Origin: Rhizobium sp. NZLR1
Lineage (GTDB): Bacteria; Pseudomonadota; Alphaproteobacteria; Rhizobiales; Rhizobiaceae
DNA: 64,000 nt
Reading direction: 5' to 3'
NCBI RefSeq assembly: GCF_017357385.1
Contig: NZ_CP071632.1
Location: 4,276,001 to 4,340,000 of the forward strand
Part shown: piece after piece, positions 9,755 through 21,588 of the stretch
Numbering within the stretch: the stretch's first letter is position 1
Layout: every line of letters begins with the position of its first letter
Program-made: the position numbers and the translations under genes
Notes under the pieces: model-generated
Databases searched by the model: none
Told to the model about the DNA's origin: nothing
The model's input: the letters and a program-made list of their open reading frames with translations, nothing else

Positions 9755-10657
9755 TTAGCCCTTGAGGACTTCAACCAGCGTCTTGCCGAGGCGGGCCGGA
9801 GACGGCGACACCTTGATGCCTGCCGATTCCATCGCCGCGATCTTCGATTCCGCATCGCCCTTGCCGCCGGAAACCACAGCGCCGGCATGGCCCATGGTGC
9901 GGCCCTTCGGCGCCGTGCGGCCGGCAATGAAGCCAGCCATGGGCTTGCTGCGGCCCTTCTTGGCTTCATCCTTGAGGAACTGCGCAGCATCTTCCTCTGC
10001 CGAACCGCCGATTTCGCCGATCATGATAATCGACTGGGTGGCTTGGTCGGCCAGGAACATTTCCAGGACGTCGATGAATTCGGTGCCCTTGACCGGGTCG
10101 CCGCCGATGCCGACGGCCGTGGTCTGGCCGAGGCCTTCGTTGGAGGTCTGAAACACGGCTTCATAGGTCAGCGTGCCCGAGCGGGACACGATACCGACCG
10201 AGCCCTTGCGGAAGATGGAGCCCGGCATGATGCCAATCTTGCATTCTTCCGGCGTCATGATGCCTGGGCAGTTCGGGCCGAGCAGGCGCGACTTGGAGCG
10301 GTCGAGGCGAGCCTTGACGCGAACCATGTCCATGACCGGGATGCCTTCGGTAATGCAGGTGATGAACGGGATCTCGGCATCGATCGCCTCGATGATCGCG
10401 TCGGCGGCACCGGCCGGCGGAACATAGATGACGGACGCGTCGGCGCCGGTCTTTTCCTTGCCCTCGGCAACGGTTGCGAAGATCGGCAGGTTTTCGCCCT
10501 TTGCGCCGGTCCAGGTTTCGCCGCCCTTCTTCGGGTGGATACCGCCGACCATCTGCGTGCCGTAATAGGCGAGCGCCTGTTCGGTGTGGAACGTTCCGGT
10601 CTTGCCGGTCAGACCCTGAACGAGGATCTTGGTGTCTTTATTGACGAGAATAGACAT
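9755..10657 (-). CDS. sucD: Succinate--CoA ligase subunit alpha
   Basis: Alpha subunit of succinyl-CoA synthetase, 300 residues. It carries the phosphorylated active-site histidine in [10 protein letters not shown], the CoA-binding [10 protein letters not shown] region near the N-terminus, and GPNCPGIM. It forms the enzyme with SucC, converting succinyl-CoA to succinate with nucleoside triphosphate formation. I chose the ATG at 10657 ([10 protein letters not shown]), the standard family start. A DUF1579 gene sits between sucC and sucD, ending 13 bases upstream. Confidence 0.97.
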   Translation of the reverse strand: MSILVNKDTKILVQGLTGKTGTFHTEQALAYYGTQMVGGIHPKKGGETWTGAKGENLPIFATVAEGKEKTGADASVIYVPPAGAADAIIEAIDAEIPFITCITEGIPVMDMVRVKARLDRSKSRLLGPNCPGIMTPEECKIGIMPGSIFRKGSVGIVSRSGTLTYEAVFQTSNEGLGQTTAVGIGGDPVKGTEFIDVLEMFLADQATQSIIMIGEIGGSAEEDAAQFLKDEAKKGRSKPMAGFIAGRTAPKGRTMGHAGAVVSGGKGDAESKIAAMESAGIKVSPSPARLGKTLVEVLKG

Positions 10658-10670
10658 GCGAGGCCTTTGT

Positions 10671-11162
10671 CTAGGAGAGGTTGGAAGACGTGGGGGACGA
10701 GCGACGATAGATGCCGCTGACGACCTCCTGCCAAGTATCGCTGCCTGCAGGCGAAAAGCTGACGCCCATCCGGTAGCAGTCTTCATTTTCAAATGTGAAT
10801 GCGGTGCGCTGTCTGCCGCGCGGCGAAGCCTTCATCAGCACGAGTTCCTTGCCGTTCCATTCGCCGGAAGCTGGCGACGGTGGCGCGAAGCCCGCGCTGT
10901 CGAACTGGTAGAGCTTGTAGGTCTGGTCCGAAGCATCGAAGCCGAAAACATTTCGGGCCTCGAACGAAACAGCCCCATCGCGCGACTGGCGATAGCGCTG
11001 CTCGAGGAAGAACCCGCCGAACAGCGCCTCGCCGGAAAGTTTAGCACTGGCCTTACCTTCAGTCGTCCACGCCGACCCTGCGACGCGCTCCTCCCCTTCC
11101 CATACGCCGGCAAAGGCATTGAGACGGATATGAGCAGCAGATGGCGTGGACTGGAAGGTCAT
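10671..11162 (-). CDS. DUF1579-family protein
   Basis: A 163-residue cytoplasmic protein with the pattern of DUF1579: an early FAGVWEGEE, then [12 protein letters not shown], a [11 protein letters not shown] strand and a C-terminal [12 protein letters not shown]. The related fold is a lipocalin-like or heme-binding-type beta barrel, but no ligand can be assigned here. It lies between sucC (stop 8 bases upstream) and sucD (start 13 bases downstream), so it is made with the two subunits of succinyl-CoA synthetase. Confidence 0.8.
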   Translation of the reverse strand: MTFQSTPSAAHIRLNAFAGVWEGEERVAGSAWTTEGKASAKLSGEALFGGFFLEQRYRQSRDGAVSFEARNVFGFDASDQTYKLYQFDSAGFAPPSPASGEWNGKELVLMKASPRGRQRTAFTFENEDCYRMGVSFSPAGSDTWQEVVSGIYRRSSPTSSNLS

Positions 11163-11170
11163 GATCGCTC

Positions 11171-12364
<1,194 letters not shown>

Positions 12365-12399
12365 GGGTTTATCCCTGTTTGATGACTTCAGCGCGTCGA

Positions 12400-13540
<1,141 letters not shown>

Positions 13541-14704
13541 TTACTCGGCGGCGCGCTTTTCATGGTGCAGTGCGAGATATTCAGCGCTGCGCATCTCGAA
13601 CAGGCGCGATGCGGTGCGGTCGAATTCAAAGCCCTCGGTGCCCCGGCGATGCACCAGAAGTTCCTCCGGCATCGCCGCTGCGGAAATGTAGAGCCGCACG
13701 GCATGATCGTAGAACGTATCGACCAGAATGATGAAGCGTTTGATCTGGTTCCGCTTTTCCGGCCCGAGCAAGGGAATGTGATCGACGAAGACCATATCGT
13801 AACGCTCGGCGATCGCCAGGAAGTCGACCGCCCCGAGCGGCTTGTCGCAAAGATCGGCGAAGGAGAACCTCGCCATACGGTCGACGGCGAGCGGCACATG
13901 GATGTGTCGGCCTTTCATCGGAATGTCCAGCGGTTGCGCCTTGCGCCCATGCAGCGCCTGCGTCCAGGACGCATCCATCGCCATGTCGTTATGATCGTTG
14001 ATCGGCACCAGATAGACCGGCTGGCTGCTCAGCTTCTCCATGCGGTAGTCGGTCGGCGAACCCAGGGTGACGACATCGACATGCTGCTTGAGAAGGGCGA
14101 CGAAGGGCAGGAAGAGGCCGCGATTGAGACCATCCGTGTAGAGGTTGTCGGGCTCGACGTTCGACGTCGCGACCAGCACGCATCCGCGCGCGAAAAGCTC
14201 GGAGAATAGCCGCGACAGGATCATCGCATCGGCGATATCGGTGACGGTGAATTCGTCGAAGCAGAGCAGTTCCGCTTCCGCGTAGAGGGCTGCGGCGACC
14301 GGCGGCATCGGATCGGCCTGCTTCGTCTCGCCGTTCTTCAGCTTCAGCCGGTGCGCCGCGATCCGATTGTGCACATCCGCCATGAATTCGTGGAAATGCG
14401 CCCGGCGTTTCTTCCTGCACGGCGCCATCGAGAAGAACATGTCCATCAGCATGGTCTTGCCGCGGCCGACGCTGCCGTGGATGTAAAGCCCCTTGATGCC
14501 GTCGGCGGATTTCTTCTTGGCGGCAAACATCCAGCCAAGTGCGCTCGATTTTGCCGCTGGTCGCCGCTGCTTCAGCCCGGCCAGCACCCGATCCAAGCTC
14601 TTTGCCACGTCCATCTGGGCGGAGTCGACCTGCAGCGCGCCCGATGCGGTCAGGGCTTTAAGCTGTTCGCAGACGCTGAGCGCATAATCGGGCATTGGCT
14701 GCAT
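13541..14704 (-). CDS. zapE: Cell division protein ZapE (AFG1-like ATPase)
   Basis: AAA-type ATPase of the ZapE/AFG1 family, 387 residues, which in other bacteria acts at the division ring. Walker A is GSVGRGKT (about residue 78), followed by RAHFHEFMADVHNRI and the Walker B LLCFDEFTVTDIADA, all family signatures. Residues 4 and 1 are both Met, so the start could be at 14704 or 14695. The gene precedes mdh on the same strand, a common rhizobial order, but the 178-base gap argues for a separate mdh promoter. Confidence 0.94.
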   Translation of the reverse strand: MQPMPDYALSVCEQLKALTASGALQVDSAQMDVAKSLDRVLAGLKQRRPAAKSSALGWMFAAKKKSADGIKGLYIHGSVGRGKTMLMDMFFSMAPCRKKRRAHFHEFMADVHNRIAAHRLKLKNGETKQADPMPPVAAALYAEAELLCFDEFTVTDIADAMILSRLFSELFARGCVLVATSNVEPDNLYTDGLNRGLFLPFVALLKQHVDVVTLGSPTDYRMEKLSSQPVYLVPINDHNDMAMDASWTQALHGRKAQPLDIPMKGRHIHVPLAVDRMARFSFADLCDKPLGAVDFLAIAERYDMVFVDHIPLLGPEKRNQIKRFIILVDTFYDHAVRLYISAAAMPEELLVHRRGTEGFEFDRTASRLFEMRSAEYLALHHEKRAAE

Positions 14705-14785
14705 GAGGGCATATCCGCCTGTCAGACATCGGCGGAGGCCCGCCGGTGGTTTACCGCGCCGGTTCGTCTACCGCGCCGATTCGTT

Positions 14786-15298
14786 TTACCGGCTGAGACT
14801 GATCTGCTGGCCCGTGCTGGTCTGTCCCTGGAAGCGGTTGTCAGCCGTCTTGTAGACGCTGCCGAGCTGATTGCCTGAACGGTCCTTGAGCAGCACCTGC
14901 TTGCCGGCAACCTCCCAGGAGCCCATCGCCGTCAACTCGCCGACGCAGCCGCGCGTACCGCCGCGCGAACCGCTGCCGAGATTGGTCAGCGTCAAGAACA
15001 TGTCGCAGCTGCCATTGACGCGCCAGCTTCCGACCATCGATTCCTTGGTGACATCAAGCGCATTTGCGGCCATTGCGCCGGGCTGCGCGCCCGGCATCGG
15101 CGCCGTCGTCGACGGCGCAGCTGGAAACTGCGAACTGTTGACCGGCGGAAGCTGCCCACCCTGCACCGAGGGAATCGGCTGCGCCGTCAGCGGCGCCGGC
15201 CCGGCATTCGAGCCGGAGTTGTAATCATATGCCGTACGCTGACAACCGGCTAGCGCGAGAGTAACCACCAGACCTGTCATCGCATATCGCAACTGCAT
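14786..15298 (-). CDS. Omp19-like outer-membrane lipoprotein (AprI/Inh protease-inhibitor family)
   Basis: A 170-residue lipoprotein resembling Brucella Omp19 and the AprI/Inh metalloprotease-inhibitor family. It has a short hydrophobic signal with the lipobox LALAGC, a Pro/Ala/Gly-rich spacer, and a C-terminal beta domain ([41 protein letters not shown]). Two cysteines in the domain probably form a disulfide. Three consecutive ATG codons lie at the start; I chose the last (15298), which has AGGAG seven bases upstream. Probably anchored in the outer membrane, facing the periplasm or surface. Confidence 0.85.
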   Translation of the reverse strand: MQLRYAMTGLVVTLALAGCQRTAYDYNSGSNAGPAPLTAQPIPSVQGGQLPPVNSSQFPAAPSTTAPMPGAQPGAMAANALDVTKESMVGSWRVNGSCDMFLTLTNLGSGSRGGTRGCVGELTAMGSWEVAGKQVLLKDRSGNQLGSVYKTADNRFQGQTSTGQQISLSR

Positions 15299-15660
15299 CA
15301 TCATACTCCTGAATTCGGCTAGCGCCGCAGAGAAACGGGCGTGAGACAAGTCCGATTACCGTAATTCGCTTTGGTTAATCAAGTCGAGCCGCATAAATTG
15401 CCCGTGACAACAACTAACCAAAAAACGATACAGTTCAACTGTCCCGCTGCAAAACTTCCTGCACATAGAATTTGTCAGCAAGGTGTTGGGCGCGCTGATC
15501 TCTGTCCGGATCCCTGTCGAACTCCCGCAATATCTCGGAATAACGCTCGCACCGGTACCAATACGGATACCCTGTGCGCGCACCAAGGCGAGCCACGACC
15601 TGATCTTCGTGACGGCTTCGAGATCTAAGGCGTCTCATCCGCCAACGGCATGCATGCTGG
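15299..15660. other. Intergenic region between sdhB and the lipoprotein gene
   Basis: About 360 bases. It must carry the promoter of the Omp19-like gene and the end of the sdh transcript. I see no clear T-tailed terminator. One possible small coding frame lies at 15435-15638 on the minus strand and is listed separately. Confidence 0.4.
15435..15638 (-). CDS. Possible small protein downstream of sdhB
   Basis: A 67-residue frame starting with ATG 22 bases after the sdhB stop. The composition is protein-like rather than random: aromatic-rich GYPYWYRCERY, then an acidic/basic helix (FDRDPDRDQRAQHLADKF) and VQEVLQRDS. The N-terminus is very Arg-rich. No family is recognised and the ribosome site is weak. 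It could be a genuine last gene of the sdh operon or a chance frame. Confidence 0.35.
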   Translation of the reverse strand: MRRLRSRSRHEDQVVARLGARTGYPYWYRCERYSEILREFDRDPDRDQRAQHLADKFYVQEVLQRDS

Positions 15661-16440
15661 TCAGACCCGGCGCTCGACCATCATCTTCTTGATTTCGGCG
15701 ATCGCCTTGGCCGGGTTGAGACCCTTTGGGCAGGTCTGCGCACAATTCATGATCGTGTGGCAGCGATAAAGCCGGAACGGGTCCTCGAGATTGTCGAGAC
15801 GTTCGCCGGTCGCCTCGTCTCTGGAGTCGATCAGCCAGCGATAGGCCTGCAGCAGAACGGCCGGACCGAGATAGCGGTCGCCGTTCCACCAGTAGCTCGG
15901 ACAGGAGGTCGAGCAGCAGGCACAGAGGATGCATTCATAGAGACCGTCGAGCTTCTGACGGTCCTCGTGGCTCTGCTTCCATTCCTTGGCTGGCGCCGGC
16001 GACACCGTCTTCAGCCACGGCTCGATCGAACGATGCTGGGCATAGAAGTTGGTAAGGTCAGGCACCAGATCCTTGACGACGGGCAAATGCGGCAGCGGAT
16101 AGATCTTCACCGAGCCCTTGATATCGTCGAGGCCCTTGGTGCAGGCGAGCGTGTTGGTGCCGTCGATATTCATCGCGCAGGATCCGCAGATGCCCTCGCG
16201 ACAGGAGCGGCGCAAGGTCAGCGTCGGATCGATCTTGTTCTTGATGTAAAGCAGGCCATCGAGCACCATCGGCCCGCAATCGTCGACATCGATGTAGAAA
16301 GTGTCGATCGACGGGTTCTGGCCGTCATCCGGGCTCCAGCGGTAGACGCGGAATTCGCGGGTGTTTTTGGCACCGGCCGGCTTCGGCCAGACCTTGCCTT
16401 CGCGCATCTGAGAATTCTTGGGGAGAGCGAGTTCAACCAT
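15661..16440 (-). CDS. sdhB: Succinate dehydrogenase iron-sulfur subunit
   Basis: Iron-sulfur subunit of complex II, 259 residues. It shows the [2Fe-2S] ligands in [13 protein letters not shown], the [4Fe-4S] ligands in [12 protein letters not shown], and the third cluster motif [14 protein letters not shown]. It passes electrons from SdhA to ubiquinone at the membrane. It starts 18 bases after the sdhA stop and is the last clear gene of sdhCDAB. Confidence 0.98.
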   Translation of the reverse strand: MVELALPKNSQMREGKVWPKPAGAKNTREFRVYRWSPDDGQNPSIDTFYIDVDDCGPMVLDGLLYIKNKIDPTLTLRRSCREGICGSCAMNIDGTNTLACTKGLDDIKGSVKIYPLPHLPVVKDLVPDLTNFYAQHRSIEPWLKTVSPAPAKEWKQSHEDRQKLDGLYECILCACCSTSCPSYWWNGDRYLGPAVLLQAYRWLIDSRDEATGERLDNLEDPFRLYRCHTIMNCAQTCPKGLNPAKAIAEIKKMMVERRV

Positions 16441-16458
16441 GTCCGGTTCCTCTTGAGA

Positions 16459-18300
16459 TCAGTACACGCGAGCCTTCGGCTCGATCTTGTGCGGATCGAT
16501 GCCTTCGGCGATAAGCTCGGTGTGAACCGGCCGGTAGTCGAGTTTCACGGCGCCTGCCTCGTTCACCCAGGCAAGCGTGTGCTTGCGCCAGTTGACGTCG
16601 TCGCGGCCGGCGAATGCACCCTCGGTATAGTCCTCGCGCGCATGCGAACCGCGGCTCTCCTTGCGGGCCTCGGCGCCGTAGATCGTCGTGATGGCGTTGG
16701 CCATCAGGTTCTGCAGCTCCAGCGTCTCGACCAGATCCGAATTCCAGATCATCGAGCGGTCGGTGACCTTGATATCGCGCATTTCCTGCCAGATCGCAGA
16801 GATGCGCCGGCAACCGGATTCCAGCGATTCCTGCGTACGGAACACCGCCGCGTCTTCCTGCATGGCGCGCTGCATCTTCTCGCGCAGTTCCGCCGTCGGC
16901 GTGCCGCCGCTGGCGTGACGCAGGCCGTCGAAGCGGTCGATGATCTTGTCGCAGGCTGCGACATTGAGATGGGGGATCGGCGCTGCGCGATCAATCACCT
17001 CGCCGGCGCGGATCGCAGCGGCGCGGCCGAAGACCACGAGGTCGATCAGCGAGTTGGAGCCGAGGCGGTTGGCGCCGTGCACCGAGGCGCAGCCGGCTTC
17101 ACCGACCGCCATCAGCCCGGGGATGATCCGTTCCGGATTGGCACTGTCGGCGTTCAACACTTCGCCCCAATAGTTCGTGGGAATGCCGCCCATATTGTAG
17201 TGAACGGTCGGCAGAACCGGGATCGGCTCGCGCGTGACGTCGACGCCCGCAAAGATCTTGGCGCTCTCGGAAATACCCGGCAGCCGTTCGTGCAGCACGG
17301 CCGGATCGAGATGGTCGAGATGCAGGAAGATGTGGTCCTTGTTCTTGCCGACACCGCGGCCTTCGCGGATTTCCAACGTCATGCAGCGCGAAACGACGTC
17401 GCGCGAGGCGAGGTCCTTGGCCGACGGCGCATAGCGCTCCATGAAGCGCTCGCCCTCGGAGTTGACGAGATAGCCGCCTTCGCCGCGCGCACCTTCGGTG
17501 ATCAGACAGCCCGAACCGTAGATGCCGGTCGGGTGGAACTGGACGAATTCCATGTCCTGCAGCGGCAGGCCGGCACGCGCCACCATGCCACCGCCGTCGC
17601 CGGTGCAGGTATGGGCAGAGGTTGCCGAGAAATAGGCGCGGCCGTAGCCGCCGGTCGCCAGCACCACCATCTTGGCGGCGAAACGATGGATCGTGCCGTC
17701 ATCGAGGCACCAGGCGACGACGCCGGTGCAGCGGCTGCCGTCTTCCGACATGATCACGTCGAGCGCGAAATACTCGATGAAGAATTCGGCGTTGTTGCGC
17801 AGCGACTGACCGTAGAGCGTATGCAGGATCGCGTGGCCGGTACGGTCGGCAACGGCGCAGGTGCGCTGCACCGGCGGGCCTTCGCCGTAATTCTGCATGT
17901 GGCCGCCGAACGGGCGCTGATAGATCTTGCCTTCCTCGTTGCGCGAGAACGGCACGCCGTAATGCTCGAGCTCATAGACCGCCTTCGGCGCTTCCATGGT
18001 CAGATATTGCATGGCGTCGACGTCGCCGAGCCAGTCGGAACCCTTGACGGTGTCATAGAGGTGCCACTGCCAGCTATCGGGCGTCATGTTGCGCAGCGAG
18101 GCGGCGATGCCGCCCTGGGCGGCGACCGTATGCGAGCGGGTCGGGAATACCTTGGTGATGCAGGCCGTGCGGAACCCCTGCTCGGCCATGCCGAGCGTGG
18201 CGCGCAGCCCGGCGCCGCCGGCGCCGACGACGATCACGTCGTAGGAGTGATCGATATATTTGTAGGCCTTGCCGTTCTGGGCGGGTGAGGTCGGTGCCAT
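16459..18300 (-). CDS. sdhA: Succinate dehydrogenase flavoprotein subunit
   Basis: Catalytic subunit of complex II, 613 residues. FAD-binding [11 protein letters not shown] lies near residue 25, the flavinylated His in [10 protein letters not shown], the substrate-binding [20 protein letters not shown], and the C-terminal WRKHTLAW. It oxidises succinate to fumarate. It follows sdhD by 7 bases. Confidence 0.98.
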   Translation of the reverse strand: MAPTSPAQNGKAYKYIDHSYDVIVVGAGGAGLRATLGMAEQGFRTACITKVFPTRSHTVAAQGGIAASLRNMTPDSWQWHLYDTVKGSDWLGDVDAMQYLTMEAPKAVYELEHYGVPFSRNEEGKIYQRPFGGHMQNYGEGPPVQRTCAVADRTGHAILHTLYGQSLRNNAEFFIEYFALDVIMSEDGSRCTGVVAWCLDDGTIHRFAAKMVVLATGGYGRAYFSATSAHTCTGDGGGMVARAGLPLQDMEFVQFHPTGIYGSGCLITEGARGEGGYLVNSEGERFMERYAPSAKDLASRDVVSRCMTLEIREGRGVGKNKDHIFLHLDHLDPAVLHERLPGISESAKIFAGVDVTREPIPVLPTVHYNMGGIPTNYWGEVLNADSANPERIIPGLMAVGEAGCASVHGANRLGSNSLIDLVVFGRAAAIRAGEVIDRAAPIPHLNVAACDKIIDRFDGLRHASGGTPTAELREKMQRAMQEDAAVFRTQESLESGCRRISAIWQEMRDIKVTDRSMIWNSDLVETLELQNLMANAITTIYGAEARKESRGSHAREDYTEGAFAGRDDVNWRKHTLAWVNEAGAVKLDYRPVHTELIAEGIDPHKIEPKARVY

Positions 18301-18307
18301 ATCGAGC

Positions 18308-18688
18308 TTATCCTACGAATGCGATTTTCAGAATGGCGAACAGACAGAGGCCGGCGATCACGATCGCAAAGAACGTGTTCAGCATCAGCAGCGCGATCTT
18401 GCCGAACTCGCCATGCACGTAATCCTCGATGATGACCTGCATGCCGAGCTTCATATGGATAACGCCGGAGATCACCATTAGCCCCATGATGACCGCGACG
18501 AAAGGGTTCGAAAGTGCACGAACCACGTCAGCATAGGGCGCGCCGGCATAGGTGAGCAGGAAGATGAGGAAAAACAGGATCAGCGGAACATTGGCGACGG
18601 CCGTCAGTCGCTGGCGCCAGAAATGGTCCGTGCCGTCCTTGGCGGAGCCGAGCCCGCGAACCTTGCCGAGGGGGGTGCGCATATCCAT
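18308..18688 (-). CDS. sdhD: Succinate dehydrogenase membrane anchor subunit
   Basis: A 126-residue three-helix membrane protein. It starts [19 protein letters not shown], typical of alphaproteobacterial SdhD, and has the heme- or quinone-region segment [21 protein letters not shown]. It anchors SdhAB to the inner membrane with SdhC, whose gene ends 10 bases upstream. Confidence 0.96.
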   Translation of the reverse strand: MDMRTPLGKVRGLGSAKDGTDHFWRQRLTAVANVPLILFFLIFLLTYAGAPYADVVRALSNPFVAVIMGLMVISGVIHMKLGMQVIIEDYVHGEFGKIALLMLNTFFAIVIAGLCLFAILKIAFVG

Positions 18689-18698
18689 GAGAGGACCT

Positions 18699-19094
18699 TC
18701 AGAAGCGAATGAGGAAGCCGATCACCCAGACCAGCACGGTCAGACAGAGCGACCCGATGATGTTGGCGATGGCGAGCTTGGTCGAGAATTCTTTCCCGAA
18801 GCCGTAGCCGAGATCCCACATGAAGTGGCGGAAACCGCCGAGCATGTGGTGCAGCAGCGCCCAAGTATAGCCGAGCAGCACGAGCTTACCGACAACGCTG
18901 CCGAGCACCCAGTTGGCCCAGTCATAGGAACCCTGGCCGCTGGCCGCTGCGATCAGCCACCAGGCGACCAGCAGCGTGCCGACATAGAGCGCGCCACCGG
19001 TAATGCGGTGGACGATAGACATGACCATGGTGGGAATAGGTTTGTAAATTTGCAGATGCGGCGATAGGGGCCGGTTATTTGTCACGTTCGCCAT
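18699..19094 (-). CDS. sdhC: Succinate dehydrogenase cytochrome b556 subunit
   Basis: A 131-residue three-helix subunit with the signature [19 protein letters not shown] and SIVHRITG near the N-terminus and the heme-ligand region [16 protein letters not shown] used the ATG at 19094 (MANVTNNRP); the upstream 23 codons are not family-like. First gene of sdhCDAB. Confidence 0.96.
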   Translation of the reverse strand: MANVTNNRPLSPHLQIYKPIPTMVMSIVHRITGGALYVGTLLVAWWLIAAASGQGSYDWANWVLGSVVGKLVLLGYTWALLHHMLGGFRHFMWDLGYGFGKEFSTKLAIANIIGSLCLTVLVWVIGFLIRF

Positions 19095-19406
19095 CAGAAC
19101 CTCGCGGCGGCTTTCTGCGCTCCCGGATTTCGGAGCATGCTCAGTCAACCACACGAATGACAAATTCTCTGTGTGCGTTGCATCAATTGCGACGTTTAAT
19201 CACCAGGAACGCCGACGACAAGCACAATCGCTGTCGGCTTTTAATTTAATCGATTCGCGTCACCTGGAAGTTTGCAGGCTAAAGAAACTGGTCTTTTCCG
19301 CTCAATATTTGTGCCGATTCTGCAGCCCGAATGGACAAGCTTCGGCTTTTGGCGCAATCTGGCGTTAACGATTTGTTAACGATCGGAATTCCGGAGGCCA
19401 GCATCC
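19095..19406. promoter_or_regulatory. Divergent promoter region between sdhC and a secreted-protein gene
   Basis: A 312-base AT-richer gap. It must drive sdhCDAB leftwards and the 19407 gene rightwards. The one recognisable site is the CtrA box at 19365-19379, close to the rightward gene. A small plus-strand frame from 19171 has no support as a gene. Confidence 0.5.
19365..19379. promoter_or_regulatory. CtrA box (TTAA-N7-TTAA)
   Basis: An exact match to the alphaproteobacterial CtrA full site, in the context GTTAACGATTTGTTAAC. It lies 27-41 bases before the start of the secreted protein at 19407, where binding could repress or set cell-cycle timing. It is about 270 bases from sdhC. Confidence 0.7.
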
Positions 19407-19901
19407 ATGTTTCGCAACCTGTCCGCAGTCACCCTGCTTGCCCTGTCTGCGCTTGCCGCATTCCCGGCCGCGGCCGGCGACCGGCATAACGATCATCGCT
19501 TTCCCGGCCATCGTCACGCTTTCCACGGCGGATTGTTTCTCGGCGAACGCGTGAACTGGCGCGATCGCGGTATCCGTTTCGATCATGCTTATGGCCGTCG
19601 GGCCGGCAGAGACAGGATGCCGTTCCTGAAGCAGTTTTCATCGGCGGCGACCAATCGCGTCGGGCGCAGCAATTTCGTCATCGTCTCACCCGAGCCCCTG
19701 GGTTATGACGGCGGCGACACCTATGCCGGCTCTTCCTATGTCTATCAGGCTGATGGCGGAACCTATGTCGGCGGCGACGGCTATGGTTTCTATCCCACAG
19801 CACGGCCTGAGCAACTGGCACCGAAGGCGAAGGTTATCGATATTGCAGTGCAGGACGATCCCTGCGCCTATGAGGCCAATGTCTGCGTCATCCGACCTTA
19901 A
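19407..19901 (+). CDS. Secreted protein of unknown function
   Basis: A 164-residue protein with a clear signal peptide (MFRNLSAVTLLALSALAAFP, cleavage near AAAGD). The first part of the mature protein is rich in His and Arg (DRHNDHRFPGHRHAFHGG), which could bind metal or a polyanion. The middle has repeated Gly-Gly-Tyr patterns (YDGGDTYAGSSYVY, DGGTYVGGDGYGF), and two cysteines stand near the C-terminus. No family is recognised. A CtrA box immediately upstream suggests cell-cycle-linked expression. Confidence 0.75.
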   Translation: MFRNLSAVTLLALSALAAFPAAAGDRHNDHRFPGHRHAFHGGLFLGERVNWRDRGIRFDHAYGRRAGRDRMPFLKQFSSAATNRVGRSNFVIVSPEPLGYDGGDTYAGSSYVYQADGGTYVGGDGYGFYPTARPEQLAPKAKVIDIAVQDDPCAYEANVCVIRP

Positions 19902-19925
19902 AGCATGATGACGAACGCGGGCGGC

Positions 19926-20276
19926 TCAAATTTGCCCGGCCTCACTCTTTCGCGACGCGGCTATGTCAATACGGATGGCGCACATCGGCGGGAGATTCTT
20001 GTCCTCAAACGTTGCCCGCCGTGGCGTTCCGCTATCCGGCATCCAAGCATCCCAGGCTCTGTTCATTTCCTCGAATGAGGCAAGGTCCCTGAGCCAAATG
20101 TTGGCGAGAATGATCTCTGACTTGTCGGTACCTTCGCGTAGCAGCATGTCATTGATGCGCTCCAATATTTCGTTGGTTTGCGCCGTCACGCTCGCTCCCC
20201 TCGTGAGGTTTGCGACCTGGCCGGGCAGATAGGCGGCATTTGCGAGGAGAGTTTCGTCAACTTTGGCTTGCCCCAT
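19926..20276 (-). CDS. RidA/YjgF/YER057c/UK114 family protein
   Basis: A 116-residue protein with the RidA pattern: YLPGQVANLTRG, a Q-T-N-E-I-L-E-R-I helix, IILANIWLRDLASFEEMNRAWD, and a Pro-Arg-Arg motif followed by the C-terminal strand. RidA proteins hydrolyse reactive imine/enamine intermediates from amino-acid breakdown; the conserved Arg of that class is present in TPRRATF. It is the last gene of the transporter and regulator unit, so it may protect the guanidino or amino-acid pathway in this cluster. Confidence 0.85.
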   Translation of the reverse strand: MGQAKVDETLLANAAYLPGQVANLTRGASVTAQTNEILERINDMLLREGTDKSEIILANIWLRDLASFEEMNRAWDAWMPDSGTPRRATFEDKNLPPMCAIRIDIAASRKSEAGQI

Positions 20277-20587
20277 TATCGTATTCGCAGACTTCCATGA
20301 ATGCTTGAGATTGGGCCGTCGACCCTTCCGATCACTGTGGGGCTTCGCTCGCCATTCCGGTAGAGGGATTTAAATTGACCCGATATAATGGAAGCTGAAC
20401 GCTCCTAGAGCCTTTCCAGATTGAATCATTCTGTTGGCTGAAGCGATGCGTCTGGTGGGCCGGGCATCTCTAGCCTGGATCAGAGGCGAACGGCTCGGAC
20501 GTACCAAGGGGTATGCCCCCCGCCAATCGCCTCTGCCCTGACGAAAACCTGCTCCGGCAGAATGCTTCAATCTGACCAGGAAAGGCT
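20277..20587. other. Intergenic region mostly filled by a RIME-like repeat
   Basis: About 310 bases between the LysR gene and the RidA-family gene. The right two-thirds are the repeat element at 20405-20591. The left part shows nothing recognisable beyond the likely RidA-gene leader. Confidence 0.5.
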
Positions 20588-20591
20588 CTAG
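20405..20591. repeat. RIME-like palindromic intergenic element
   Basis: The ends are inverted copies: the left starts CTAGAGCCTTTCC then AGATTGAATCATTCTG, and the right, read on the other strand, starts CTAGAGCCTTTCC then AGATTGAAGCATTCTG with a 5-base insertion between the blocks. An inner pair (GAGGCGAACGG and the opposite-strand GAGGCGATTGG) gives a second stem. The size of 187 bases and the mosaic of palindromes match rhizobial intergenic mosaic elements. Its right end supplies the LysR stop codon. Confidence 0.75.
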
Positions 20592-21457
20592 CTGGACAAT
20601 ATGGCCGTATGCCGCGAAATGAAGTCCACAAGGTAGCGCGCGCCTTCGGCCGTCTCGGACTGAGCATACAGACCGATCTCGATGCGCACCGGACCGGGCA
20701 GATCCGCCGATCGGTCAAGTGTCCGGCAGCCCTCCGGTTTTGTCGTGAGCATCATTGGCGCGATACCAATACCGACGCGAACCGCGGTCGCCATGGCCAC
20801 GAGCGTCGATGCGACGCATGCCGTCTTCCACTTGATGTTCCGCTGGGACAGAGCCGCAAGCGTCGGAAGCGTCCAGGGACACTCCTCCTCGAACATAATG
20901 ATGGGAAGCGGTTTTTCCGCGTCCGCCACAAAGTCGGATCTGACCGTCCACATCAAATATTCGGTCCAGATCAGGTTCGGTTTTCGTGAGAGGCAGGTGA
21001 TGTCGCAAACCACCAGATCCAGCTTCCTGTCTTCAAACAGGCTGGCGAGGCGGCGATTCGGCTCGACAATGATGTCGATCTCGACCTTCGGGTTCTGGGC
21101 TCTGAAGTCACTAAGAATGTCGATCAGGTGGCCAGCTGCGAAGTCCTCAACGACGCCGAGGCGAATGCGGTCCTCGATCATCCTGCCTGTCAGCCTTTTC
21201 TCGACCTCGTCGCTGAGGGCGACCATTTCGCGGGCATAAGCCAGCATGATCTGCCCATGGCTCGTGAGCTCGAGGCCTTTTGACGAACGCGAAAACAGCG
21301 TAACACCAACAAGCTCCTCCAGCTTGCGGATCTGCATGCTTACGGCCGCCTGCGTTCTATTCAGCTTGACGGCAGCTCCATTGACGGTGCCGATCTCCGC
21401 GACGGTCAGAAATGCACGAAGCAGATAGGAATCAAGATCAAGCATCAGAAGCCGCAT
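20588..21457 (-). CDS. LysR-family transcriptional regulator
   Basis: A 289-residue LysR-type regulator. The N-terminal winged helix-turn-helix is visible (LLRAFLTVAEIGTVNGAAVKLNRTQAAVSMQIRKLE), followed by the effector-binding domain with FVADAEKPLPIIMFEEECPW. Start at 21457 or four codons later at 21445. It lies 131 bases after the PotA-like ATPase gene on the same strand and probably controls the transporter and the divergent ureohydrolase. The TAG stop lies inside the RIME-like repeat, so the last few residues may differ from relatives. Confidence 0.9.
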   Translation of the reverse strand: MRLLMLDLDSYLLRAFLTVAEIGTVNGAAVKLNRTQAAVSMQIRKLEELVGVTLFSRSSKGLELTSHGQIMLAYAREMVALSDEVEKRLTGRMIEDRIRLGVVEDFAAGHLIDILSDFRAQNPKVEIDIIVEPNRRLASLFEDRKLDLVVCDITCLSRKPNLIWTEYLMWTVRSDFVADAEKPLPIIMFEEECPWTLPTLAALSQRNIKWKTACVASTLVAMATAVRVGIGIAPMMLTTKPEGCRTLDRSADLPGPVRIEIGLYAQSETAEGARYLVDFISRHTAILSS

Positions 21458-21588
21458 TCCATAGTTTGGGGCGCTCGAGTGCTGAGGGCCTCTCTGCCTA
21501 TAAGCGGATATTGGACGAACCATGTTCTTCCGGCAACTGGCGATCCTTAGCCGGGGCGCAGTGCAAGCTGCGCCCCGTCAATAACAGT

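Noticed and set aside
15757..18288. 843-codon open frame on the plus strand opposite sdhA and sdhB
   Set aside because: It is a shadow of the high-GC sdhAB codons; it has no family resemblance and sdhAB are certain.
19171..19368. 65-codon plus-strand frame between sdhC and the 19407 gene
   Set aside because: No ribosome site, no recognisable features, and it ends inside the CtrA box.
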